A DNA stretch of 64,000 bases from Tetramitus jugosus. Lineage: Eukaryota > Heterolobosea > Eutetramitea > Acrasida > Vahlkampfiidae. Under the pieces are notes generated by a model. That model was not told the DNA's origin. It saw only the letters and a list, made by a program, of their open reading frames with translations, and searched no databases. This document shows, piece by piece, positions 17,985 to 26,625 of the stretch. Position numbers and translations under genes: made by a program. The stretch is from assembly GCA_937625935.1 (NCBI GenBank), contig OW569351.1, positions 186,001 to 250,000 of the forward strand. Direction: 5' to 3'. How positions within the stretch are numbered: the stretch's first letter is position 1; each line of letters begins with the position of its first letter.

Positions 17985-19397
17985 ATGTCTAAACAGTTGG
18001 AGAGTGAAGATGAGTATACGGAAACAGGGACTGATGAAACAGGAGAGGAATCAGAGTACACTGACGAAGAAGAGGATGATGACTTGGGAGACAGATATAG
18101 CTCAATGACGAGACAGAATGGGGACCAAGATGATTTTGATTTTGAAGAGTCAGATGATGAATCTCACGTCTCTAAACCTGTTGTCTCTCAACCGGAGCAG
18201 TATCATCCCTTGAGACAAAGTTCCGCGAGTAACAAAACCTTGATGAATTCTTCTTCGGTTTCCCGTGTAAATTCTGCGACTTATGCTAATCAACTGAATA
18301 GGACAGGTAGTGCCAAGTCTAGTAGCAATCCCAACATTCAGCAGCGCGTACCATCGGCGGCTGCTAGAGTTTCAAGTGCTGTCAGTACCAGATCGACTGT
18401 CGTTAAGAATCAGCCCTTCGATGAAGTTATCGAGACTGGAGAAAGCGAGTCTGATACAGAAAGTATTCCTAGTGAAGAAGGGACTCCCAGAATGATACAA
18501 TCACAACCAATCACGAACGGAACCAGAGTCAATTCTGGTAAAGTTCTCAATCCCTCCATGAATGAATTGTCTAAAACGCAACAAGCTAGATCAAGTGCTC
18601 ATGGGAACTTGAGTAATAGTATGAGAAGAAATTTAAGTATGGATACTGATGATTCTGTTTCTTCGGACGAGTCTGGGAAGGATGATGAAGATGAAGATGA
18701 GTCAACAGATGATGAAGACTCGCCAAAACCTCTGGAGTACAATCCAAAAGACTATGAACAATTACCTGTCTCTGCTGAAATCAAACAACTATTTGCATAC
18801 ATATCTGCTTACAAACCTCAAGAGATAGAATTGGATACAAAATTGAAACCCTTCATCCCCGACTACATTGCAGCCGTGGGAGAACTTGACCCCTTTCTAA
18901 AGGTACCCAGACCAGACGGTAAACCTGATTTCTTAGGTCTGAAAGTTATCGACGAACCAGCTGCTGATCAGTCAGATCCCACAGTAGTTACCCTGAACAT
19001 TTCATATCGAGATACAAAAATATCCAACCCCGTAACAATTATTAACAGTGTTGAGCTGGCAGAGAAGAACCCTAAACGGATACAGAAGTGGATTGAAGAT
19101 ATCCGGGAACTTCATAAAACCAAGCCTCCTCCAACAGTGAACTACTCCAAAAATATGCCAGATATTAATCAGCTCATGCAAGCATGGCCTGAACAGTTCG
19201 AAGAACTCCTACAATCTGTTGAATTGCCTGGTGCCGAAGTTGACTTCGATTTAGGGGAGTATGTTAAATTCGTCTGTACTGTTCTGGACATTCCCGTGTA
19301 TGGGAATCCTATAGAGTCTCTCCATTTATTATTTACTCTGTATCTGGAGTTCAAAGCCAATCAGCACTTTAGCCAGCAGATTGAACAGCAAATGTAG
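17985..19397 (+). CDS. IFT46: Intraflagellar transport protein 46
   Basis: A 470-residue single-exon protein. Residues 1-245 are acidic and Ser-rich with no visible fold, as in other IFT46 N-termini. From about 255 the conserved domain starts at YNPKDYEQLPVSAEIKQLFAY and continues through LKPFIPDYIAAVGELDPFLK, VPRPDGKPDFLGLKVIDEP and MPDINQLMQAWPEQFEELL. It ends at a helical SLHLLFTLYLEFKANQHF segment. IFT46 belongs to the IFT-B core (with IFT52/88/70) and is needed for outer-arm dynein transport into flagella. In an amoeboflagellate its expression should follow flagellar differentiation. The start context is aaaATGTCT. Confidence 0.95.
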   Translation: MSKQLESEDEYTETGTDETGEESEYTDEEEDDDLGDRYSSMTRQNGDQDDFDFEESDDESHVSKPVVSQPEQYHPLRQSSASNKTLMNSSSVSRVNSATYANQLNRTGSAKSSSNPNIQQRVPSAAARVSSAVSTRSTVVKNQPFDEVIETGESESDTESIPSEEGTPRMIQSQPITNGTRVNSGKVLNPSMNELSKTQQARSSAHGNLSNSMRRNLSMDTDDSVSSDESGKDDEDEDESTDDEDSPKPLEYNPKDYEQLPVSAEIKQLFAYISAYKPQEIELDTKLKPFIPDYIAAVGELDPFLKVPRPDGKPDFLGLKVIDEPAADQSDPTVVTLNISYRDTKISNPVTIINSVELAEKNPKRIQKWIEDIRELHKTKPPPTVNYSKNMPDINQLMQAWPEQFEELLQSVELPGAEVDFDLGEYVKFVCTVLDIPVYGNPIESLHLLFTLYLEFKANQHFSQQIEQQM

Positions 19398-19610
19398 ATT
19401 GTTCAACGAGATAATTGAAACTTGAATTTGTAATAGTTTTTGTAAAAAAGCCCTATGGAAACATCTATTTTTATTTTGATCAAAAACAAAGCATTCGGTC
19501 ATCAACATCTGTACATAAGCACAAACAAAGAAGTAAAGCTTTCACCGAAAGGTTTCGACCCAACATAAACTCACAACCAACTGTAAAACAGCAACAACAC
19601 TTATTATAAC

Positions 19611-20393
19611 ATGTCATCAATTGGTACCGGATATGATTTATCTGTGACAACATACTCACCAGATGGACGTTTATTCCAAATTGAATATGCCGCAAAGGCA
19701 GTCGAAAATAGTGGAACAGCGATTGGTATTTGCTGCCAAGACGGTGTCGTGATGGGAGTAGAAAAGCTAGTGGAAAGTAAAATGATGGAAGCTGGCAGCA
19801 ACGAACGTATTTTCAACGTTGCTCGTCATGCGGGTATCGCTGTTACAGGCTGGAAGCCAGACACTAGACAAATTGTGAACAAAGCTAGATCAGAAGCAAA
19901 GGAATATTTGAATTTTTATGGATCTCAAATTCCTGGTCACATTTTGAACGAGAGGCTATCTAGTTTTGTTCACACGTACACAATGTATGGATATTTGAGA
20001 CCATTCGGAGCAACTACCCTGATGGCTACACATGATGAGATGAAGGGATATAATCTATGGATGATTGAACCATCTGGAACTTCATGGGGCTATCATGCAG
20101 CTGCTGTCGGTAAAGCCAGACAAGCCGCAAAGACCGAGATTGAAAAGTTGGATTTCACTAAAATTACATGCAGAGAAGCAGTCAAAGAGATTGCTAGAAT
20201 CATCTATAGCACACATGACAATGTGAAGGACAAGCCATTTGAATTGGAGTTGAGCTGGTTGTGTGAAGAGTCCAAGAATCAACATCAAAGAGTTCCTCGC
20301 CCAATTCAAGAAGAAGCAGAAGAGTTGGCCAAGAATGCAAACAAGGAAACCGACGAAATGGAAGAGGACGAAGAATTGATTGATGCCGAATAA
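19611..20393 (+). CDS. PSMA3: 20S proteasome subunit alpha-7 (PSMA3 type)
   Basis: A 260-residue single-exon protein. The N-terminus MSSIGTGYDLSVTTYSPDGR is almost identical to PSMA3 and carries the alpha-subunit gate signature (YDxSxTxFSPxGRLFQIEYA). KAVENSGTAIGI, VEKLVESKM, RPFGATTL and GKARQAAKTEIEKLDF are also family-typical. The tail is acidic (EMEEDEELIDAE), as in other alpha-7 subunits, where it is a phosphorylation site and contacts the regulatory particle. Alpha subunits are not catalytic. Confidence 0.97.
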   Translation: MSSIGTGYDLSVTTYSPDGRLFQIEYAAKAVENSGTAIGICCQDGVVMGVEKLVESKMMEAGSNERIFNVARHAGIAVTGWKPDTRQIVNKARSEAKEYLNFYGSQIPGHILNERLSSFVHTYTMYGYLRPFGATTLMATHDEMKGYNLWMIEPSGTSWGYHAAAVGKARQAAKTEIEKLDFTKITCREAVKEIARIIYSTHDNVKDKPFELELSWLCEESKNQHQRVPRPIQEEAEELAKNANKETDEMEEDEELIDAE

Positions 20394-20562
20394 CTCGGCG
20401 TGTGTGATATATAAAAACAAAACCATCATTTTTCTTGTAAATTTCGATCGATGCATTGTGTCCTGTGCAGAGATGACGTGCCCCCCAAAAACCTTCCTTC
20501 TCGTAACGTTCCTCCTCACAATTCGAGAAAAAAAACGAGAAAAACAAGCGAAAGAGTGCAGA

Positions 20563-22601
20563 ATGGAACAAGACGATGATGAAGCGGTTGCGTGTGATTC
20601 ACAATTGTTGATGGATGAGCCATCAATCACACAGAGTGGTGTAGATGCCGAGTCAGCAACTGATGATTATTTGATCACATCGCCCACGACTCCACTCTCC
20701 CCCTCTCTGGCCACTGGTGATTCCTCCACCTGGGTCAGACGCAGCACTCGAAAGAGAAAGAGTCTGTTGGATGATGATACATTGTATTCTGAGGAGAGAC
20801 TCTACTTGCAACGACAGCAACAACAGCAGCAACACCAACGAAGAAAGAGGAGCAAAACCAACAATGGTAGTGAAAATGGTGGTGGTGGTGGTAGCAGCAG
20901 CAATAGTAGTAATGGCAGTAGCAATAGTAGTAGTAGTAGCAGTTTTATGGGTGGCAGTGGTGGATATAGGAGCAGCGATGATGAACACATGGAGGACGAA
21001 AATTTTTTGCGCTCCAAGATTTACAAGCTGTGTGACATGATTCGCGATTGCAAGGGAAGTGTCTGTGTGTTTACAGGTGCCGGCATCAGCAGAAGTGCAG
21101 GATTGCAGACATATAGAGGCAAGGATGGACTGTGGGTATCAAAAAAGAGATTAACGAGCTGTAAGGCGTCTATATGGTTCCCCACATTTACTCATCGTGC
21201 ACTCAGTGTCATGATGCAAGCTAACATGTGTCAAAATATCATTACTCAGAATTGTGACTCATTGCACGGCATAACCAATGAATCTCTGAATGATCGCATT
21301 GTAGAAATTCATGGTAATTGTTTCAAGGAAATGTGCATCAAGTGCGGTTCAGTGTTCACTCGAGATTTCATTATCAGTATGCCGACGTCACCTACCGTGT
21401 ACCAAGATTTTCTCAAGAAACAAAAGGGTGAGGAGGATGGTGATCATGAGACAAGCAAAAGCAGCACAAAGGATAATAGTGGAAGTCGCAGTAGCGGAAA
21501 AGATGAATCGATAAAGAGTCCACGACTAAACAAGAACCAAAAATCTTCAACTTCTGACAAGCAAACCAAGCAGAAGAAGGTGACAATGGTGAAAAAGGAG
21601 AAAGAAGAGGAAAAAGAGCAAGAGGAAGCATCGTATCCAGTCAGAAGAAGGAGGCGAAGAAAAGTGCAAAATACTCCAGAGAAATCTCAGCCATCCTCCA
21701 GTACCATCACCTATGTGAAATCAGAGACTGAAAAGAACACGGTCGAAGAGAAGCCATCAATACACGACATGCAAAAGAATCAACCTAAAATCAAATTAAC
21801 AGAGAATGATGAAGCACATTTAACTGGCAGATTATGCGAGAAATGTGATGGAAAGTTGCGAGACGTCATTGTGAACTTCGGAGAGTCAGTGCCAGAGGAA
21901 GACTGGGAGAAGGCAGTTGAATTTGGTCAATCCTGTGATATCACAATAGTTCTTGGGTCATCCCTAAAGGTTGCACCGTATGTACTTGATTATCTACACT
22001 GTTGAAATGAGTCCCTTGGTTTACTTACTTTTTTGTCATTAACAACAGCACCAATCAACTCGCTCAACAATCAGATAAGTTGATCATTTGTAACCTTCAA
22101 CGAACGGCGTTGCATGAAGAGGCAGACATGGTTTTAAAATGCTCGAGTGATACTCTTATGTTACAGCTCATGAAAGCGCTTGAATTAACAGTGCCCGACT
22201 TTGTGTTTTCATATCCATTTCACTTGTGTTATGAACAACCAAAGCGAGGTCCACCCAAAGTGTACATTAAGCTCGTGGAGGGAACGACGCGTAATATATT
22301 TAAGAGTGTGAACATACAACTATCCAGTAATGTTACTATTAATTTGAATCGGAAGAACAAATTCAGTGTGTCATTGAGTGATAAGCTGAAGAAGAAAGCA
22401 ACCATATCAGTATCAGGCGAGGTTGACAAAGCAATGTTTTCATGCAAGCTTCGAACTCCCGGCAGTAAAAAGTCGGAAACAAACAATAAGATTGAGTTTG
22501 AAATGACAGCCGACTTTGGCAAGCTGGATACCATGGAACAGAAAATAGAATGCTCACTGAATGCAACCACCTATCAGTGGTCAGTTACACTTGCCGAATA
22601 A
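20563..22601 (+). CDS. SIRT6/7-like sirtuin with a large insertion in the zinc module
   Basis: Two exons, 20563-21977 and 22049-22601, with a 71-nt GTATGT...CAG intron. Starting from MEQDDD the protein is 655 residues; earlier in-frame ATGs exist but lie in leader-like DNA. The sirtuin core follows a charged and Gln/Ser-rich N-terminus. It shows VFTGAGISRSAGLQTYRG (NAD binding), TQNCDSLHG, catalytic His250 in VEIHGN, GRLCEKCDGKLRD, VNFGESVP, GSSLKVAP and KLIICNLQRT across the splice. Zinc cysteines are C258/C261 and C425/C428. The pairs are separated by 163 residues of basic, Ser/Lys/Glu-rich sequence instead of about 20. The C-terminus has a 130-residue segment of unknown fold. The nearest relatives appear to be nuclear SIRT6/7 deacylases. 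Substrate and cellular site are inferred. Confidence 0.88.
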
Positions 22602-22624
22602 TAAGGACGAATACAAATTTGATA

Positions 22625-23980
22625 TTACTGCTCTATTCCCTTGCAACGTTGCAACAGGATTGAAAGTTCTTCCTGGAAACCTTTTTCGAGATTATCCAAA
22701 TTCTTCATTAATTGCCTTGCTGTAGCAGCAATGTCATCGTACGAAGGCTCCTCCAATGTTGACTCAGCACCTATCTCTAGTTTGTGTCGTCGTTGGTATT
22801 GTACTAGCAGCTTTTGCATCATTTGGAATGCACCTGTCGCATGCGTTGCATCTACTGTTTTCGGAGACTTCAAAGTATTTTTGTCAATCAAGTTTTGTAG
22901 TTTGCCAGTTTGGAATGCGTCTTGCAATATTGTTCCATGTTGGATGAATTTGCTAGGATATTCACCCTCAACCTTTGACAGGTGTTTGTCCCATTCTGAA
23001 TAAAGTGATTTAATGCTTCTTCCAAGCAGAATCGATAGATATTGTTTCAGAAGTGCGACATTCATTTTTCCAGATGGAACATCCTCCGTATCAGCATCAT
23101 CCATCATTCGCAGCGAAGTGAAGGACATTGGATCAAGCTTCTGAGCTATTGTTACATATTTTGAAACAAATTTTGTTTCCGAGTCTCTCCATTTGGTTTT
23201 CTTGAGCGATGACATGTGATGATCAAACAGCTTCAGATCATTCTTCAACTCGTTTCTTGTTTCTCGATCTGTTGTGATCCGATCAATGAGTCGCAACATG
23301 AAACGAGAGTGGTGAGCATGCTCTTGTGCTACAACTACACTTTCATGACGTTCATGCTTATCATTGCTTGCAGTAGTGGTATTGCTAGTATTATTACTGT
23401 TGGCGGTAGTATTGTCTGAAAAATCGTCATCATCTCCATCCGTCTCCATTGAATCATTGACCAAACAGTTACTCTCATTGTTGCTACGAGTAGTAGTATT
23501 GTTGTTTTTGTGCTTGTCGGTAGCCGTTGTGTCATTGATCATTGCGGCAGTCGCAGCAGTCGTAGCAGCAGTCGTAGTAGTAGGAACATGTGCAATCTCA
23601 ATCGTAGTTGGTAATGTAGGTGGAGGTGGGGCACTACCACCACCATTCTTGTTATTGCTATCGTTGTTCAATTTATGTCTCATCATCATCATCTCATCAT
23701 CAATGTCCATCAACAGCAGTTGATGATTGGAACCTGGTTCACTCTCATTTTCAAGCTCAAACAAAATGTCGTCACTATCATTCTCATCATCATCACCATC
23801 ATCCTCAGCATCACCAATATCATTGTGCTCGTCTTCATCAGCAGTGCTGCTATCATTCAGAGATAAATTGATTTTTTGGATAGAGAAATAGGTTTGATCC
23901 TGCTTGGCTAAACGTTGAGGCGAGATCACACTGTCGCTATCATCGCTGCTGTACTCACCATCACTCGACTTTAACTTCAT
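22625..23980 (-). CDS. Unidentified 451-residue protein with acidic/Asn-rich half and helical C-terminal domain
   Basis: ATG at 23980 ([17 protein letters not shown]) is preceded by an A-rich leader (tcaaaaaaaaacgaagc) just like those of neighbouring genes, so I take it as the natural start. Residues 1-230 are acidic and low-complexity (poly-D/E, then T/A/N runs). Residues about 240-451 look folded and helical (for example [40 protein letters not shown]) and end in a coiled-coil-like segment. I recognise no family. The frame is open upstream with no stop into a thymidylate-synthase fragment (24071-24583), so a longer chimeric product is possible. It is convergent with the sirtuin, 23 nt between stops. 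Confidence 0.6.
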   Translation of the reverse strand: MKLKSSDGEYSSDDSDSVISPQRLAKQDQTYFSIQKINLSLNDSSTADEDEHNDIGDAEDDGDDDENDSDDILFELENESEPGSNHQLLLMDIDDEMMMMRHKLNNDSNNKNGGGSAPPPPTLPTTIEIAHVPTTTTAATTAATAAMINDTTATDKHKNNNTTTRSNNESNCLVNDSMETDGDDDDFSDNTTANSNNTSNTTTASNDKHERHESVVVAQEHAHHSRFMLRLIDRITTDRETRNELKNDLKLFDHHMSSLKKTKWRDSETKFVSKYVTIAQKLDPMSFTSLRMMDDADTEDVPSGKMNVALLKQYLSILLGRSIKSLYSEWDKHLSKVEGEYPSKFIQHGTILQDAFQTGKLQNLIDKNTLKSPKTVDATHATGAFQMMQKLLVQYQRRHKLEIGAESTLEEPSYDDIAATARQLMKNLDNLEKGFQEELSILLQRCKGIEQ

Positions 23981-24070
23981 GTTCGCTTGTTTTGTTGTTG
24001 CTTCGTTTTTTTTTGAGACGGAAATCTTGTGGTGTTGTTTTAATTTGTAAATTAAACAGCCATATCCATC

Positions 24071-24583
24071 ATGTGGATTGTATCCAATTAATTCAAAGTC
24101 CTCAAACTTGAAGTCATCAATATAGGTAACCTCTCTATTGATTCTGAGTGTTGGGAATGGTTTAGGTTCCCTCTTTACTTGTTCTTTCAATGCATTCTTG
24201 TGATTGTTGTAGATGTGTGTATCACCTAGTGAATGAATGAACTCACCGGGTCTCAATCCACAGACATGAGCTATCATAATGGTTAGTGGTGCATAACTAG
24301 CAATGTTAAATGGGACCCCTAACCCAACGTCACAAGAACGCTGATACATCTGACATGACAACTCACCATTAGCTACATAAAACTGGCAAAACATATGACA
24401 AGGAGGCAATGAGACCAGATTTAAGTCTGAAGGATTCCATGCAGTCATCACAATTCTATGATCCTCTGGTTTGTTCTTAATCTTTTCAATACAATCCATC
24501 AATTGATCAAATCCCTGTCCATTATAGTTACATTCATAATCAATATATTTTGCACCCCAATGTCTCCATTGAAAGCCATATAC
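24071..24583 (-). pseudogene. Truncated thymidylate synthase fragment (C-terminal half)
   Basis: Starting right after an apparent splice acceptor (AATATAG, AG at 24585-24584) the minus strand reads [17 protein letters not shown]. It continues through the catalytic-cysteine motif [12 protein letters not shown], the substrate loop [26 protein letters not shown] and [12 protein letters not shown]. It is unmistakably thymidylate synthase, but about the first 130 residues (including the RTGT phosphate-binding loop) are nowhere on the strand before the DP gene. The last few residues of the enzyme are replaced by unrelated sequence. No stop or frameshift occurs within the fragment, and the frame continues into the next gene. 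It could be a recently captured TS exon, an expressed chimera, or an assembly artefact. Confidence 0.75.
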
Positions 24584-24656
24584 CTATATTATTGTCAATT
24601 CAGGTGTTGAAGGCTAGCGTGGTAAAAAGGAAGTAAGGCAGTGGCTGAATGTTTGT

Positions 24657-24932
24657 CTACTGCAGGTTGAACTCATCATGTAAATCTCGATAAATAATCG
24701 GAAGATCTTCCATATCAGCGTTCTCTTCTAATTGATTATGAATATCATCGACAGCTCGTAATTCAATCCTTTCACTCAGGTTACGTGTATCATGTATCAT
24801 CTCCGTTAGCATGTTGAGTCTGTCTTTTAGTACTTTAATATCGTACAAGAGCTCATTAGAATGGGAGGTCTTCTGTTGTACATCTCCTATACTGATGAAA
24901 TTTCTTGTTTCAACCGGTAGCTTTTCCATCAT
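24657..24932 (-). CDS. 91-residue coiled-coil-like ORF, unknown
   Basis: ATG ATG at 24932/24929 opens a frame ending at TAG 24657. The product is largely helical with heptad-like spacing (LLYDIKVLKDRLNMLTEMIH) and ends DLHDEFNLQ. No family is recognised. It lies between the thymidylate-synthase fragment and two decayed genes, so it may be a remnant of the same inserted block rather than a working gene. Confidence 0.3.
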   Translation of the reverse strand: MMEKLPVETRNFISIGDVQQKTSHSNELLYDIKVLKDRLNMLTEMIHDTRNLSERIELRAVDDIHNQLEENADMEDLPIIYRDLHDEFNLQ

Positions 24933-25090
24933 CCACCCAAATCAAATACTGTTCAACGCTCGGGGGTCATAGTTCATTGAAAAGAAGTCTTTTTGAGTAT
25001 CGTTTAAACGGCCTTCAATGAATTGTAAACTGTTAAATTTTTCAATAATTTCTGCCAACCGACAAACAAAGAACGGACACCACCCCACAG

Positions 25091-25706
25091 ATGCAGTACG
25101 AACCAAACAATAGCACACCACCTAATACGAATTATGGACCAAACAACAACATGCCACCCAATATGAATTATGTACCAAACCATACACCCCATAACACACC
25201 ACCTAATATGAATTACGGACCAAACAACCCTTACCCATTCACTTTCGTTCAATTCGTTCAAATACCTTTGGATTATTTCCATGAAATAACACAAACAAAA
25301 AAGGAAAACAAAGAGAACATGAACAAATTAGAGCAAAAATTAGAGCAGAAGGTAGAGAAATAAGAGGAAAAGGTGGACTTATTGAATGCTGAACTATCTG
25401 AAAATCGAACGAAACTTGTTGGGGTGTCCATTGAATTAGCAACCATGAAACCAGTGTTTAAATGTTTGAAAGACCAATTAATACTTGGTCAAGATACTAG
25501 AGCGTGTTGTAAATTTGTAACGGAGAAACACGTGTTGACATGTAGTATCGACCAGTTGTCACACACTTCCAGATGACAAAGATGTAGTTGTAGAGGATCA
25601 ATGCAGGATAAGATTTATTGATTTATTCATGGACAGTGTTGCTTACTCACCCCACGACAATAGCATTAGCACAACTACTACGTGTTATTCGAGTGCGATG
25701 TTATGA
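25091..25706 (+). pseudogene. Decayed gene: Pro/Asn repeat plus coiled coil, with internal stop and frameshift
   Basis: From ATG 25091 the frame encodes about three copies of a PPNMNYGPNN-type repeat. A hydrophobic stretch (YPFTFVQFVQIPLDYF) follows, and then a Lys/Glu coiled coil. A TAA at 25361-25363 interrupts the coil, but the same frame goes on in register to 25576. Coding-like sequence then continues in a shifted frame (DDKDVVVEDQCRIRF) to TGA at 25704-25706. One nonsense codon plus one frame change mark it as a pseudogene; stop readthrough is the less likely alternative. The family is unknown. It is tail to tail with, and slightly overlaps, the decayed gene on the other strand. Confidence 0.5.
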
Positions 25707-26497
25707 ATTTCCTCTGCCAATGACTCGAATTCACTCGCATTCACGACATCTCGCAGATCCTGTAATATTTTCTCGTCAAGATCATTACTATTCAAGAGGT
25801 CACGAACCTTGTTAAACGAACTGGCGAGTCTGATGTTTTGAGTCTTCAACGTTGTGATGGTCTCTCCGACGCAGTAATGGAAAATACGAATAAGTCTTTC
25901 TGACGCTTTACCTGAAAGAATACCATTTCGCTTCAAATCTTCACTGTGGTTATCATACTTGAAACTTAAGTTTCTGGTATCATTACCACCAATTTCACGC
26001 CCTTTGCAACACCTGAGAGCTGCTGTAATACTTTTAATCTCTAATTCTTCAAACTCAGACGTACTACTGTCAGTGAACAATTTAATCACATTGCCATTCA
26101 ACACCCCGACTGTTTCATTGCCGAGTAAAACATACACTCGTAGGAACAAAGGCGAACTCGTTACCTATAGTAACAAAAGGACCTGGATGAGTACAATATT
26201 CAACAACAAGATTCTCTATCAATTGACTATTGTCCAGTGTAGGTCTCAACGTTTCTTGATCAATCCAGCAGCGCAGTACTGAAGGTACTTCAACTCTTTC
26301 CCCAAAGTAATTCATAAAGCGACTAGGACTTCTCGGTTGCACGTACAATTTTCTATAAACAACGTACTTGGAGTTATACCCTCGTCATTAACTTGTTCTC
26401 TAACTGCTTTCAATAAGAGGGTCTTCAGAACGTTTACGTTTTGAATGATACGAAAGGAAGAGTTGAACTCAACAGTATGGGACAAAACATGGTCCAT
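25685..26497 (-). pseudogene. Decayed gene in three overlapping frames, family unknown
   Basis: Three open segments on the minus strand (26497-26312, 26348-26115, 26149-25685) overlap end to end. Each continues the protein-like sequence of the previous one in another frame, with no GT/AG intron at the junctions. They can be read as one gene of about 270 codons broken by two frameshifts, near 26350 and 26130. Visible stretches include VLKTLLLKAVREQVNDEGIT, SRFMNYFGERVEVPSVL and SFKYDNHSEDLKRNGIL. I recognise no family, and I do not reconstruct the joined product. An A-rich leader lies upstream of 26497. Confidence 0.5.
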
Positions 26498-26625
26498 GTG
26501 AGCTCACATTATTTTGAACTCTACACTTGTGTTCATTTGTTTCCTTTTTTTTAACTTTTTGTAACAAAACCACAGTTGAACGTTGTACAAACTACAGTTT
26601 TATGGTGAAGATGCTTTCATGAAGA

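Noticed and set aside
20380..20562. Earlier in-frame ATGs for the sirtuin (20380, 20473)
   Set aside because: The first overlaps the proteasome gene. The stretch is leader-like, with poly-A and AAC/AAG runs immediately before the ATG at 20563.
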